Source of the DNA: Streptomyces cinerochromogenes
GTDB taxonomy: Bacteria > Actinomycetota > Actinomycetes > Streptomycetales > Streptomycetaceae
Reading direction: 5' to 3'
DNA length: 64,000 nucleotides
Assembly (NCBI RefSeq): GCF_014648635.1
Contig: NZ_BMRM01000014.1
Coordinates: forward strand, 62,001-126,000
Shown here piece by piece: positions 1 to 8,918 of this stretch. The notes beneath the pieces are model-generated. The model was not told the origin of the DNA. It saw only the letters and a program-made list of their open reading frames with translations, and ran no database searches. The stretch's first letter is position 1; every line of letters starts with the position of its first letter. Made by a program: the position numbers and the translations under genes.

Positions 1-2
1 AT

Positions 3-812
3 CCGGCCGCGCTGTTGCGCCGGGCGCCCGCCCTGGCCGCGCAGCCCGGAAAGCTCGCCGAGGGCGCCGGATACGCGGCCCGGCTGCTCCGGCACGGTGT
101 GCGCACCCTGGCCCGGCACACCGTCGTCGCGGCGCACGGCACCGGCCGGCTGGAGGCGGTCACGGTGGCCGCGCTCGACCGGGACGGCCGGCTCCGGCCC
201 GGCAGCGCCCGGCGCATCCCCTGCGACACCCTCGCCGTCGGCCACGGCATGCTGCCGCACACCGACCTCGCCGAGACCCTCGGCTGCACCCTGTCCGGCA
301 CCGCCGTACGGGTCGACGCCGAGCAGCGCACCGACGTCCCCGGTGTCTGGGCCGCCGGGGAGGCCACCGGTGTCGGCGGCGCGGCGCTGGCGCTGGCCGA
401 GGGCCACATCGCCGGCCGCTCGGCCGCCGCCCGGCTGCACGGCACCACCCCCGACCCGGGCCGCTGGGCCGCCGCCGACCGGGCCAGGACCCGGCTGCGG
501 GAGTTCGCCACGGCCCTGGACGACGTGTACGCCCCGCCGGCGGGCTGGGCGGACCGGGTCCCGGACGGCACGGTGGTGTGCCGCTGCGAGGAGGTCACCG
601 CCGGACAGGTGCGGGATGCCGCCGGCACGCTGGGCGCCGGGGACCTGCGCACGGTGAAGCTGCTCACCCGGGCCGGGATGGGCTGGTGCCAGGGCCGGAT
701 GTGCGGGCCCGCGGTGGCGGGCCTGGCCGGCTGCCCGCTCACCGCCGGACGCCGGCCGTTCGCCCGGCCGGTACCGCTGGGCGTCCTGGCCGCCCTGCCG
801 GAGAAGGAGTGA
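3..812 (+). CDS. FAD-dependent oxidoreductase, C-terminal part (amino-acid/hydroxyproline dehydrogenase type)
   Basis: The reading frame is open from the first bases, so the N-terminal FAD-binding part lies outside the window. What remains is the end of a pyridine-nucleotide-disulphide-type fold (GVWAAGEATGVGG is the usual second FAD contact) followed by a BFD-like [2Fe-2S] domain with four cysteines: CRCEE near the middle and GWCQGRMC close to the end. This architecture is known from the alpha subunits of D-hydroxyproline, opine and cyanide-type amino-acid dehydrogenases. The next genes (DapA-family enzyme, hydroxyproline epimerase) make a D-hydroxyproline dehydrogenase subunit the best guess. 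Substrate is inference from context. Confidence 0.8.
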   Translation, partial: PAALLRRAPALAAQPGKLAEGAGYAARLLRHGVRTLARHTVVAAHGTGRLEAVTVAALDRDGRLRPGSARRIPCDTLAVGHGMLPHTDLAETLGCTLSGTAVRVDAEQRTDVPGVWAAGEATGVGGAALALAEGHIAGRSAAARLHGTTPDPGRWAAADRARTRLREFATALDDVYAPPAGWADRVPDGTVVCRCEEVTAGQVRDAAGTLGAGDLRTVKLLTRAGMGWCQGRMCGPAVAGLAGCPLTAGRRPFARPVPLGVLAALPEKE

Positions 813-831
813 GACCGGCACCCTTGACCGC

Positions 832-856
832 TCAGTAATATGTCACACGCTACTGA
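832..856. promoter_or_regulatory. Inverted repeat upstream of the catabolic genes, possible GntR operator
   Basis: TCAGTA (832-837) and TACTGA (851-856) form a 6-bp inverted repeat spaced by 13 bases, 15 bp before the start of the DapA-family gene. A TTGACC element at 824-829 could be a -35 box. The GntR regulator encoded downstream is the obvious candidate to bind here; this is inference. Confidence 0.35.
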
Positions 857-870
857 ATGAGGGATCACCC

Positions 871-1767
871 ATGTCCGAGGCACAGCACCGTCCCTGGCGC
901 GGCATCCTCGTCGCCACCGCCCTCCCCCTGCGCTCCGACCTCTCGGTCGATCACGACCGCTACGCCGAGCACTGCGCCTGGCTCGTCGCGAACGGCTGCG
1001 ACGGTGTCGTGCCGAACGGCTCGCTCGGCGAGTACCAGGTGCTCACCCCTGAGGAGCGGGCCCGGGTGGTGGAGACGGCCGTGGCCGCGATCGGCGGTGA
1101 GCGGGTGATGCCGGGGGTCGCCGCCTACGGCTCGGCCGAGGCCCGCCGCTGGGCGGAGCAGGCGGGCGAGGCCGGCTGTGCGGCGGTGATGCTGCTGCCG
1201 CCCAACGCCTACCGTGCCGACGAGCGGTCGGTGCTCGCGCACTACGCGGAGGTCGCGGAGGCGGGCCTGCCCGTGGTGGCGTACAACAACCCGATCGACA
1301 CCAAGGTCGACCTGGTGCCCGAACTCCTCGCCCGGCTGCACGGCGAGGGACTCGTGCAGGCCGTCAAGGAGTTCTCCGGTGACGTCCGCCGCGCCTACCG
1401 CATCGCCGAACTCGCCCCGGAGCTGGACCTGTTGATCGGCGCCGACGACGTACTGCTGGAGCTGGCGGTGGCCGGCGCCAAGGGCTGGGTGGCCGGCTAT
1501 CCGAACGCGCTCCCGCGGGCCTCGGCGGAGCTGTACCGCGCCGCGCTGGCCGGTGACCTCACCACCGCGCTCCCCCTGTACCGGCAGCTGCACCCACTGC
1601 TGCGCTGGGACTCGAAGGTGGAGTTCGTGCAGGCGATCAAGCTGTCCATGGACGTCGTCGGGCGGTACGGCGGCCCGGTGCGGCCGCCGCGGGTGCCGCT
1701 GCTGCCCGAGCAGGAGGCCGCGGTCCGCGCGGCCACCGAGAAGGCCGTCGCCGCGGGCCTCGCGTAA
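871..1767 (+). CDS. Dihydrodipicolinate synthase (DapA) family protein, likely hydroxyproline-pathway deaminase
   Basis: 298 residues, the normal length for the class I aldolase TIM barrel of the DapA/N-acetylneuraminate lyase family. The Schiff-base lysine is seen in VQAVKEFSGD and the Tyr-containing strand in PVVAYNNP. The family includes 1-pyrroline-4-hydroxy-2-carboxylate deaminase, which acts after D-hydroxyproline dehydrogenase. The position between an FAD/[2Fe-2S] dehydrogenase and a hydroxyproline epimerase supports that role over lysine synthesis. ATG start with GAGGG eight bases upstream. The epimerase gene follows after 12 bp, so the two are probably co-transcribed. A different aldol substrate cannot be excluded. 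Confidence 0.85.
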   Translation: MSEAQHRPWRGILVATALPLRSDLSVDHDRYAEHCAWLVANGCDGVVPNGSLGEYQVLTPEERARVVETAVAAIGGERVMPGVAAYGSAEARRWAEQAGEAGCAAVMLLPPNAYRADERSVLAHYAEVAEAGLPVVAYNNPIDTKVDLVPELLARLHGEGLVQAVKEFSGDVRRAYRIAELAPELDLLIGADDVLLELAVAGAKGWVAGYPNALPRASAELYRAALAGDLTTALPLYRQLHPLLRWDSKVEFVQAIKLSMDVVGRYGGPVRPPRVPLLPEQEAAVRAATEKAVAAGLA

Positions 1768-1779
1768 GGGAGCCGGACC

Positions 1780-2781
1780 ATGCGCAGCAAGCTCGTCCTG
1801 CACGCCGTCGACTCGCACACCGAGGGCATGCCGACCCGGGTGATCACCGGCGGGATCGGCGCCATCCCGGGGGCGACCATGAACGAACGGCGGCTGTGGT
1901 TCCGTGAACACCGCGACGACGTCAAGCGGTTGCTGATGAACGAGCCGCGCGGCCACTCCGCCATGAGCGGCGCGATCCTGCAGCCGCCCACCCGCCCCGA
2001 CTGCGACTGGGGCGTGGTCTACATCGAGGTCTCCGGTTATCTGCCGATGTGCGGGCACGGCACGATCGGGGTGGCCACCGTGCTGGTCGAGACCGGCATG
2101 GTGGAGGTCACCGAGCCGGTGACCGTCATCCGGCTCGACACCCCCGCGGGGCTCGTGGTCGCCGAGGTGGCGGTGGAGAACGGCGCCGCACGCGGCGTGA
2201 CCCTGCGGAACGTCCCCTCGTTCGCGGCCGGCCTGGACCGCGAGGTCACCCTGCCCGACGGCCGTACCGTCACCTACGACCTGGCCTACGGCGGCAACTT
2301 CTACGCGATCCTGCCGCTCGACACCTTCGGACTGCCCTTCGACCGGGCCCGCAAGGACGACATCCTGGCGGCCGGGCTGTCCCTGATGGAGGCGATCAAC
2401 GAGCAGGCGGAGCCGGTGCACCCGGAGGACCCGACCATCCGCGGCTGCCACCACGTCCACCTGTACGCGCCCGGTGCCACGGCCCGGCACTCCCGGCACG
2501 CCATGGTCATCCACCCGGGCTGGTTCGACCGCTCCCCGTGCGGCACCGGCACCAGCGCGCGGATGGCACAGCTGCACGCGCGCGGTGAACTGCCGCTGCA
2601 CACCGAGTTCGTGAACGAGTCGTTCATCGGCACCCGGTTCACCGGCCGGCTACTGGGGACCGCCGAGGTCGCCGGGGCGCCGGCCGTGCTGCCCAGCTTC
2701 ACCGGGCGCGCGTGGATCACGGGCACCGCACAGTACCTGCTGGACCCGACCGACCCGTTCCCGGAGGGCTTCGTGCTCTAA
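1780..2781 (+). CDS. 4-hydroxyproline epimerase / proline racemase family
   Basis: 333 residues, full length for the proline racemase fold. Both catalytic cysteines are present: MCGHGTIG in the N-terminal half and SPCGTGTSA in the C-terminal half. This separates it from the trans-3-hydroxyproline dehydratases, where the first cysteine is Thr/Ser. The enzyme would interconvert trans-4-hydroxy-L-proline and cis-4-hydroxy-D-proline, feeding the upstream D-amino-acid dehydrogenase and the DapA-family enzyme. It begins 12 bp after that gene and stops 23 bp before the GntR regulator. Hydroxyproline rather than proline as substrate is inferred from the neighbours. Confidence 0.88.
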   Translation: MRSKLVLHAVDSHTEGMPTRVITGGIGAIPGATMNERRLWFREHRDDVKRLLMNEPRGHSAMSGAILQPPTRPDCDWGVVYIEVSGYLPMCGHGTIGVATVLVETGMVEVTEPVTVIRLDTPAGLVVAEVAVENGAARGVTLRNVPSFAAGLDREVTLPDGRTVTYDLAYGGNFYAILPLDTFGLPFDRARKDDILAAGLSLMEAINEQAEPVHPEDPTIRGCHHVHLYAPGATARHSRHAMVIHPGWFDRSPCGTGTSARMAQLHARGELPLHTEFVNESFIGTRFTGRLLGTAEVAGAPAVLPSFTGRAWITGTAQYLLDPTDPFPEGFVL

Positions 2782-2804
2782 GGGTCCTCTACACTCACCC
2801 GGTG

Positions 2805-3512
2805 ATGCGTGACATGGCACAGAACACGGCTCAGGGCGCGCGAGGCGCGGAGCTGCCCGCGCTCCCCCGGCTGGGCGGCCGGCGGAGCAGCTACCGCGAG
2901 CGGGTCGCGGACGCCCTGCGCGCCGCGCTGATCGCGGGCGAGCTGCGGCCGGGCGAGGTGTACTCGGCACCCTCGCTGGCCACCCGGTTCGGTGTCTCGG
3001 CGACGCCGGTGCGGGAGGCCATGCTCGACCTGGCCAAGGAGGGGCTGGTCGACACCGTGCCCAACAAGGGCTTCCGGGTCACCGTCGTCTCCGACCGGCA
3101 GCTGGACGAGTACACGCACGTCCGGGCGCTGATCGAGATCCCCACCGTGGTGGAGCTGGCCCGCACCGCCGACCGCGTCTCCCTGGAGGCGCTGCGCCCG
3201 GCGGCCCGGGAGATCGTCGCCGCCGCCGCGGCCGGCGACCTGATCGGCTACGTCGAGGCCGACACCCGCTTCCACCTCGGGCTGCTCGCCCTGGCCGGCA
3301 ACGCCCACCTGGTCGAGGTCGTCGCCGACCTGCGCAAACGCTCCCGTCTCTACGGCCTGACCGCGCTGGTGGAGGCGGGCCGGCTGCTCGCCTCCGCCGA
3401 GGAGCACCTGGAGCTGCTGGACGCGCTGCTGGAGCGCGACGAGAAGGCCGTGCACGCGGTCATGACCCGGCACCTGGGGCATGTGCGCAGCCTCTGGGCG
3501 GCACCGGACTGA
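2805..3512 (+). CDS. GntR-family regulator with FCD ligand domain
   Basis: 235 residues. The N-terminal winged helix-turn-helix is clear (ALIAGELRPGEVYS, then TRFGVSATPVREAM), followed by an all-helical FCD domain whose metal/ligand positions include the D-x-x-F-H pattern in EADTRFHLGLLALAGN. ATG at 2805 fits the N-terminus better than longer readings, which run back into the epimerase gene; GTG at 2802 is an alternative. FadR-type regulators commonly sit next to the catabolic genes they repress, so it probably controls the hydroxyproline genes upstream and possibly the permease that follows. Confidence 0.9.
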   Translation: MRDMAQNTAQGARGAELPALPRLGGRRSSYRERVADALRAALIAGELRPGEVYSAPSLATRFGVSATPVREAMLDLAKEGLVDTVPNKGFRVTVVSDRQLDEYTHVRALIEIPTVVELARTADRVSLEALRPAAREIVAAAAAGDLIGYVEADTRFHLGLLALAGNAHLVEVVADLRKRSRLYGLTALVEAGRLLASAEEHLELLDALLERDEKAVHAVMTRHLGHVRSLWAAPD

Positions 3513-3686
3513 CCGCGGCAGGCGCCGGACATCTGGCGGCGCGAGGGCCGCGCCACGACGCATTTTCCGTGATCAGGCGACCCCTACAGAACAAAAAACG
3601 GCGATTTTGAGCCACATCGGCGCATCCCCGACCATGGGCTGGTCCCGGCGATCCCGGGAACCAGTTCCATGAGAGGCGCACCACCG

Positions 3687-5159
3687 ATGCACAGCACCGG
3701 AACCGTCCCGCAGTCGGCTCCGGCCCCCGCGGGGGTCCCCGCCCCGTCCTCCGCGAGCCCCGCCGAGGACCCGCACGGCGACACCGGCAGACATGCCCGC
3801 CGGTTCGGCCTGCCGGTCGCCACCGCGCTGGTCATGGGCAACATCATCGGCGGCGGCATCTTCCTGCTCCCCGCCTCCATCGCCCCGTACGGCACGGTCA
3901 GCCTGGTCGCCTTCGGCGTGCTGACCGTCGGTGCCATCGCGCTCGCCCTGGTCTTCGGCCGGCTCGCGGCGCGCGACCCGCGCACCGGCGGGCCCTACGT
4001 CTACGCCCGCGAGGCCTTCGGCGACTTCGCGGGATTCCTCGCGGCCTGGTCGTACTGGATCACCACGTGGGTGTCGAACGCCGCGCTCGCCGTGGCCGCC
4101 GTCGGCTACCTCGACGTGCTGGTCCCGGTGAACGGACACCGCTGGACGGCGTGCCTGGCCGCGCTGGCCCTGCAGTGGCTGCCCGCGCTCGCCAACTTCG
4201 CGGGCACCCGGTACGTCGGCGCCGTCCAGCTGGTGTCGACGGTGCTGAAGTTCGTGCCGCTGCTGCTCGTCGCGGTCGGCGGGCTGTTCTTCTTCGACCC
4301 GGACCGGCTGGGGCCGTTCAACACGAGCGGTCAGGGCGCGGTCGGCGCGGTGTCCGCCTCCGCCGCCCTGCTGCTCTTCTCCTACCTGGGGGTGGAGTCC
4401 GCCGCCGTCAGCGCGGGCGAGGTGAAGAACGCCCGCCGCAACGTGGGGCGCGCCACCGTGATCGGCACCGCGGGCGCCGCGCTGGTCTACCTGCTGGGCA
4501 CGCTGTCCGTGTTCGGCACGGTCGCGCACGACCGTCTGGTGACCTCCACCGCACCGTTCTCGGACGCCGTGAACGCGATGTTCGGGGGCAGCTGGGGCGG
4601 TACGGCGGTGGCGCTCGCCGCCCTGGTGTCGATGACCGGCTGCCTCAACGGCTGGACCCTGCTGAGCGCCCAGACACCGTACGCGGCGGCCCACGACGGT
4701 CTGTTCCCGAGCGCCTTCACGCGCCGGCGGCGGGGCGTGCCCACGGTCGGCGTCGGCGTGACGGTCGTGCTCGCCTCGCTGCTCACCGTCTACAACTACG
4801 CCTCCGGCTCGGGCAAGGTCTTCGAGGTCCTGGTCCTGGTCACCACGTTCACCGCGACCGTCCCGTACCTGCTGGCCACCGCCGCCCAGATCTTCCACCT
4901 GGTCTCCGGCCGCGGTGAGGCGGTGGACCGGGCGCGGCTGGTACGGGACTCGGTGATCACCGCGGTGGCCGCCGCCTTCTCCGTCTGGCTGATGGCGGGC
5001 GCGGGCTACGCGGCGGTCTACCAGGGCGTGCTGTTCCTGTTCGTGGGCGTCATCGTCTACGCGGTGATGGCGGCACGGCGGCAGCGCAAGCAGGTTCCGG
5101 ACACCGCGGCCGGCGCCCCCGCGGACGGGGAGGCGGGTCACCCGCGGGCGGCTCGGTGA
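3687..5159 (+). CDS. Amino acid permease, APC superfamily
   Basis: About 490 residues with roughly twelve hydrophobic segments. The APC signature in the first helix is clear (GNIIGGGIFLLPAS), as is the family motif around RDPRTGGPYVYAREAFGDF. ATG at 3687 is preferred to ATG 3669 because GAGAGG lies 11 bases before it. Closest in character to the arginine/agmatine and basic-amino-acid antiporter branch. Given its place after the hydroxyproline genes it may import the amino acid substrate; that is inference. Its 3' end overlaps the convergent histidine kinase gene by 22 bp. The 170 bp before it holds no clear gene. Confidence 0.88.
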   Translation: MHSTGTVPQSAPAPAGVPAPSSASPAEDPHGDTGRHARRFGLPVATALVMGNIIGGGIFLLPASIAPYGTVSLVAFGVLTVGAIALALVFGRLAARDPRTGGPYVYAREAFGDFAGFLAAWSYWITTWVSNAALAVAAVGYLDVLVPVNGHRWTACLAALALQWLPALANFAGTRYVGAVQLVSTVLKFVPLLLVAVGGLFFFDPDRLGPFNTSGQGAVGAVSASAALLLFSYLGVESAAVSAGEVKNARRNVGRATVIGTAGAALVYLLGTLSVFGTVAHDRLVTSTAPFSDAVNAMFGGSWGGTAVALAALVSMTGCLNGWTLLSAQTPYAAAHDGLFPSAFTRRRRGVPTVGVGVTVVLASLLTVYNYASGSGKVFEVLVLVTTFTATVPYLLATAAQIFHLVSGRGEAVDRARLVRDSVITAVAAAFSVWLMAGAGYAAVYQGVLFLFVGVIVYAVMAARRQRKQVPDTAAGAPADGEAGHPRAAR

Positions 5160-6352
5160 CGTGAGGACCGCTGCGCTCCCCCTCGGTACTTGGGGATGCG
5201 CATGGTGATCTTCATGCCGGCGCCGACACCGGTCTCGATGACCAGCCCGTGCTCGTCGCCGTAGACCTGGCGCAGCCGCTCGTCCACGTTGCGCAGCCCG
5301 ATGCCGGCCGAGGGGCTGCCCTCGCCGCGCAGGATGCGGCGGAGCCGGTCCGGTTCCATGCCGACCCCGTTGTCCTCGATGACGATGCGGGCCGTCGCCC
5401 CCTCGTCCTGCGCGGTGATCGCGATGCGGCTGCGCTCGACGCTCTCCTCCAGCCCGTGCTTGACCGCGTTCTCCACCAGGGGCTGGAGGCACAGGAAGGG
5501 CACCGCCACGGGCAGCACCTCGGGGGCGATCTGCAGGGTGACCTGCAGCCGCTGCCCGAACCGGGCACGGACCAGCTCCAGGAACTGCTCCACGGAGCGC
5601 AGCTCCTCGGCCAGCGTGGTGAACTCACCGTGCCGGCGGAAGGAGTAGCGGGTGAAGTCGGCGAACTCCAGCAGGAGCTCCCGGGCCCGCTCGGGGTCGG
5701 TCCGCACGAACGAGGCGATCGCCGCCAGCGAGTTGTAGATGAAGTGCGGTGATATCTGCGCGCGCAGCGCCCGGATCTCCGCCTCGATCAGCCCCGTGCG
5801 GGTCCGGTCGAGTTCGGCGAGTTCGAGCTGCACGGAGACCCAGCGCGCCACCTCCTCGGTGGCCCGGACCACGGACTGCGACCCCCCGGAGCCCAGCACG
5901 ACGAGCGCGCCGAGCACCCGTCCGTCGACGGTGAGCGGGGCGACGGCGCCCCGGCGTACGGGGCAGTCCGGGTCCGGGCAGCCGACGGTGAAGGTCTGGG
6001 GGCGGCCGGTGGCCAGCACCTGGCGGACCCGGTCCAGGGCGGTGTCCGTGTGGTGCCGGCCCGGTCCGTCCCAGGCCAGCAGCCGGTCCTCGGCGGTGAG
6101 GCCGAGCGCGGCCGTGGCGAACAGCGGCCGGAGCCGTCGTACCGCCTTGCGGGCCGCGTCCTCGGTGAGTCCGGCGCGCAGCGGGGGCGCGGCCATGGAG
6201 GCGGTGTGCAGGGTGTGGAAGGTGGCGCGTTCCACGGGGGTGCCGTGGTCCGTGCCGTCCGGGTGGGTCCGGCGGGCCAGGAGACGGCCGGCGCCGAGGC
6301 CGGCGGCGAACAGCACGGGGGCTCCGGCGGCGAGGAGGGCGAGCCCGTTCAC
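5138..6352 (-). CDS. LytS/YehU-type sensor histidine kinase with GAF-like domain
   Basis: 404 residues. One N-terminal membrane segment, then a GAF-like region holding a CPDPDCPVRRG cysteine cluster, then a His_kinase domain of the LytS type: the phospho-acceptor histidine is in QISPHFIYNSL (about residue 220), followed by an ATPase domain with the N-box VENAVKHGLE and G-box DNGVGM. Encoded 87 bp downstream of a sodium:solute symporter. This kinase-transporter pairing is common in actinomycetes, usually with a LytR response regulator, which is not in the window. GTG start, overlapped by the stop of a 13-residue leader reading frame. Confidence 0.88.
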   Translation of the reverse strand: MNGLALLAAGAPVLFAAGLGAGRLLARRTHPDGTDHGTPVERATFHTLHTASMAAPPLRAGLTEDAARKAVRRLRPLFATAALGLTAEDRLLAWDGPGRHHTDTALDRVRQVLATGRPQTFTVGCPDPDCPVRRGAVAPLTVDGRVLGALVVLGSGGSQSVVRATEEVARWVSVQLELAELDRTRTGLIEAEIRALRAQISPHFIYNSLAAIASFVRTDPERARELLLEFADFTRYSFRRHGEFTTLAEELRSVEQFLELVRARFGQRLQVTLQIAPEVLPVAVPFLCLQPLVENAVKHGLEESVERSRIAITAQDEGATARIVIEDNGVGMEPDRLRRILRGEGSPSAGIGLRNVDERLRQVYGDEHGLVIETGVGAGMKITMRIPKYRGGAQRSSRHRAARG

Positions 6353-6390
6353 GCGGGGGCTCCGGGCGCGGGAAGAGCGAGCCCGTTCAT
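6349..6390 (-). CDS. Short leader reading frame made by tandem duplication of the kinase 5' end
   Basis: ATG at 6390 opens a 13-codon frame, MNGLALPAPGAPA, whose TGA overlaps the GTG start of the histidine kinase. Its sequence is a near copy of the first 13 codons of the kinase (MNGLALLAAGAPV), so a segment of about 42 bp appears tandemly duplicated. The overlapping stop/start would couple translation. It may also be a non-functional by-product of the duplication. Confidence 0.35.
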   Translation of the reverse strand: MNGLALPAPGAPA

Positions 6391-6439
6391 GCGGGGCCCC
6401 CGGTGTCGGCGGGCCGGCGGCGGGTCGTCATGCGGATCG

Positions 6440-8206
6440 TCATGGGGTGGTCACTCCTCGGCGGGTGGGGGGCGCGTCCTGGCCGGTGGGGCGTTCGGGC
6501 AGGTGGAGGCGGGCCATGACGGCCTCGGTGCCGGCCGGGATCCGGTCCCGGGTGGCGAGCGAGACCAGGATCATGGTCAGGAAGCCGAGCGGTACCGACC
6601 ACACGGCCGGCCAGGCGAGCAGGGTGTGCGCCCAGCCGTCGGAGAGGGGCCCGGTCAGGGGTCCGGCGATGGTCAGGGCGACCGCGGCGAGGGCGCTGCC
6701 GCCACCGGTGAGCAGCCCCGCGATCGCGCCGGGCGCGGTGAGGCCGCGCCACCAGATGCCGAGGAGCAGCAGCGGGCAGAAGGAGGAGGCGGCCACCGCG
6801 AAGGCGAGTCCCACGGCGTTGGCGACGGGGAGTTTACTGGCGGCCACGCTCACCGTGACGGGCACGGCGACCGCCAGGAGCGTCGCCAGCCGGAAGTGGC
6901 GGACGCCGAGCGAGGGCAGCACGTCCTGGCTGAGGACGCCCGCGACGGACAGGGTGAGCCCGGAGGCGGTGGACAGGAAGGCGGCACAGGCGCCGGCGGC
7001 GACGAGGGCGCCGAGCAGATCGCCGCCGAGGCCGCCGACCAGACGTTCGGGCAGGACGAGCACGGCGGCGTCCGTGGTGCCGGTGAGCAGCAGGTCGGGG
7101 GCGTAGATCCGGCCGAGCAGGCCGTACAGGGGCGGCAGCAGGTAGAAGCCGCCGACCAGGGCGAGCACGATCACGGTGGTGCGCCGGGCGGCGCGGCCGT
7201 CGGGGTTGGTGTAGAAGCGGACGAGGACGTGGGGCAGCCCCATGGTGCCGAGGAAGGTGGCGAAGATCAGCCCGTACGTCGTGTACAGCGGGTGATCGTC
7301 CCGGCCGCCCGACAGCGGCGCCGCCCAGCTGGAGGCCCCGTCCCGCCGGCCGTCCCCGCTCTCGCGCTCGGGCACGGGGGTGCCGGGCGCGAACCGGAGC
7401 GTCGTCCCGCCGCGCACCTCGTGCACACCGGGCTCCAGCACCAGCCGGCCGTCGTCGTACCCCCGTCCGTCCACGGCACCGCTCACCACCGTCCGCAGCG
7501 GCGCCTCGATCCGGATCAGGACGGTGGTCTCGACGGTGACCCGGGTGTGCCGGCGGAAGGCGGGCGGTTCGTCGAGGGCGCCCGCGGGCCGCGGGTCGCC
7601 GTGCCAGGCGAGCACCAGGAAGACGGCGGGCACCAGGAGCGCGGTCAGTTTCAGGCAGTACTGGAAGGCCTGGACGAAGGTGATGCTGCGCATGCCGCCG
7701 GCGGCCACGGCCAGGGTGACGACGACGGCGACGAGCACCCCACCGAGCCAGCGCGGCGCGCCGGTGACCAGCCCGAGGGTGAGGCCCGCGCCCTGGAGCT
7801 GGGGCAGCAGGTACAGCCAGCCGACACCGACGACGAGCACGCTGGCCACACGCCGGGCGGCCCGGGACTCCAGCCGTGAGTCGGCGAAGTCGGGCAGCGT
7901 GTAGGCCCCGGAGCGGCGCAGCGGGGCGGCGACGAACACCAGCAGGACGAGGTAGCCGGCGGCGTAGCCGACGGGGAACCAGAGCATCTCGACGCCCTGG
8001 GCGGCGACGAGCCCCGCGATGCCGAGGAACGAGGCCGCGGAGAGGTACTCGCCGCTGATGGCCATGGCGTTCAGGTACGGCGGGACGGTACGGGAGGCGA
8101 CGTAGAAGTCGGAGGTGGTGCGGGAGATGCGCAGTCCCGTCGAGCCGATCACCAGGGTCGCGACGACCGCCGCGGAGACGGCCACGATGCCGTACGCCTG
8201 GTTCAC
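6440..8206 (-). CDS. Sodium:solute symporter family (acetate/monocarboxylate type) transporter
   Basis: 588 residues from GTG 8206 (GGGGCGG just upstream); longer readings add only a low-complexity N-terminus overlapping the previous gene. SSS-family core helices are visible, with TTSDFYVASR and the Na+ site region SGEYLSAASFLGIAG. There is an unusually long hydrophilic insertion of about 100 residues after the sixth or seventh helix (PRPAGALDE to GRDDHP). The small two-helix protein upstream and the LytS kinase downstream match the known arrangement of ActP-like transporters with a DUF485-type partner and sensor kinase. Substrate not determined. Confidence 0.85.
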   Translation of the reverse strand: MNQAYGIVAVSAAVVATLVIGSTGLRISRTTSDFYVASRTVPPYLNAMAISGEYLSAASFLGIAGLVAAQGVEMLWFPVGYAAGYLVLLVFVAAPLRRSGAYTLPDFADSRLESRAARRVASVLVVGVGWLYLLPQLQGAGLTLGLVTGAPRWLGGVLVAVVVTLAVAAGGMRSITFVQAFQYCLKLTALLVPAVFLVLAWHGDPRPAGALDEPPAFRRHTRVTVETTVLIRIEAPLRTVVSGAVDGRGYDDGRLVLEPGVHEVRGGTTLRFAPGTPVPERESGDGRRDGASSWAAPLSGGRDDHPLYTTYGLIFATFLGTMGLPHVLVRFYTNPDGRAARRTTVIVLALVGGFYLLPPLYGLLGRIYAPDLLLTGTTDAAVLVLPERLVGGLGGDLLGALVAAGACAAFLSTASGLTLSVAGVLSQDVLPSLGVRHFRLATLLAVAVPVTVSVAASKLPVANAVGLAFAVAASSFCPLLLLGIWWRGLTAPGAIAGLLTGGGSALAAVALTIAGPLTGPLSDGWAHTLLAWPAVWSVPLGFLTMILVSLATRDRIPAGTEAVMARLHLPERPTGQDAPPTRRGVTTP

Positions 8207-8258
8207 CCGGCCGCCCCGGATGCGCGGCCCGACCGGTCCAGCCGAACGCCGGCCACCG

Positions 8259-8627
8259 TCAGCCTCCTTCGGTACGGTCCGCGGCGTCCCGTTCGTTGCG
8301 TTCGGCGCGTACGACGTACCACCGGCCGATGACGACGAGGGCCGGGTAGGCGGCGACACCGAGCACGGCCCAGACGATCAGTGCGCTGCCCGGCGAGTCC
8401 GCCGGATCCGGCAACGCCGCGAAGGCGAGGGGCAGCAGCCCGAGCAGGGCGACGAGCACACCGAAGGCCACCAGGCCGAGCCGGAGTTGACGCCGCATCA
8501 GGAGACGCAGGCCGAGAGAGTCGACAACGGGACCGGGTCCGGACCCCGCACGCCCTCCCCGGACCGCACGGCCGCCACGCGGGACCCCCGTGACCACTTC
8601 ACGCCGGGGAGTCCCAGGTGCACCCAT
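8259..8627 (-). CDS. Small two-helix membrane protein, DUF485-like partner of the symporter
   Basis: 122 residues from ATG 8627, chosen because GGAGG lies seven bases upstream. After a basic, Gly/Arg-rich N-terminus there are two hydrophobic segments (LGLVAFGVLVALLGLLPLAF and ALIVWAVLGVAAYPALVVIG) followed by a charged tail (RAERNERD). Small proteins of this layout precede SSS-family acetate symporters. The symporter start follows 52 bp later, so the two are probably one transcript with the kinase. Confidence 0.7.
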   Translation of the reverse strand: MGAPGTPRREVVTGVPRGGRAVRGGRAGSGPGPVVDSLGLRLLMRRQLRLGLVAFGVLVALLGLLPLAFAALPDPADSPGSALIVWAVLGVAAYPALVVIGRWYVVRAERNERDAADRTEGG

Positions 8628-8730
8628 GCCGCGTCCTCCGACCGCGATGATCACACGTCGCAGTGGAGTGTACGCACCCCGATACCAAAGCAACAGTTCC
8701 CGGCCGGTTCCCGGACCCTAGGGAGAATGG

Positions 8731-8770
8731 ACAAGGGCCCTGCCTCACCACGGTGAGGCAGGGCCCTTGT
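8731..8770 (-). terminator. Perfect hairpin, original terminator of the tRNA-Pro gene
   Basis: Two perfect 19-base arms (8731-8749 and 8752-8770) with a two-base loop, 25 bp beyond the tRNA 3' remnant. A closely related hairpin lies at 33668-33701 beside the intact tRNA, which indicates it is the terminator belonging to the tRNA transcription unit before insertion. Confidence 0.8.
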
Positions 8771-8788
8771 CTGCGACCTCGGAGCGTT

Positions 8789-8837
8789 GCTCCCGTCGGG
8801 ACGACAGGATTTGAACCTGCGACCCCTTGACCCCCAG
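8789..8837. repeat. attL: 49-bp direct repeat, tRNA-Pro 3' remnant
   Basis: Identical to 33722-33770. Positions 8796-8837 correspond to the discriminator base, acceptor 3' strand, T arm and anticodon-stem 3' side of tRNA-Pro; the 5' half of the gene is missing here, replaced by element sequence beginning at 8838. Confidence 0.93.
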
Positions 8838-8918
8838 AAACCGACGCGCAGTCCGCACCGTCCGTCCAGTCCACACAGTCTGGCAAACGTCCAGGTCAGG
8901 GCAGTGTGCTCCGGGAGC

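Noticed and set aside
865..2601. Long minus-strand frame opposite the DapA-family and epimerase genes
   Set aside because: Low-complexity Arg/Gly/His/Asp translation typical of the antisense of GC-rich genes; both plus-strand genes have clear family motifs.
3573..5492. 639-codon minus-strand frame across the permease gene
   Set aside because: Antisense shadow of the APC permease with no ribosome site or domain; composition is biased.
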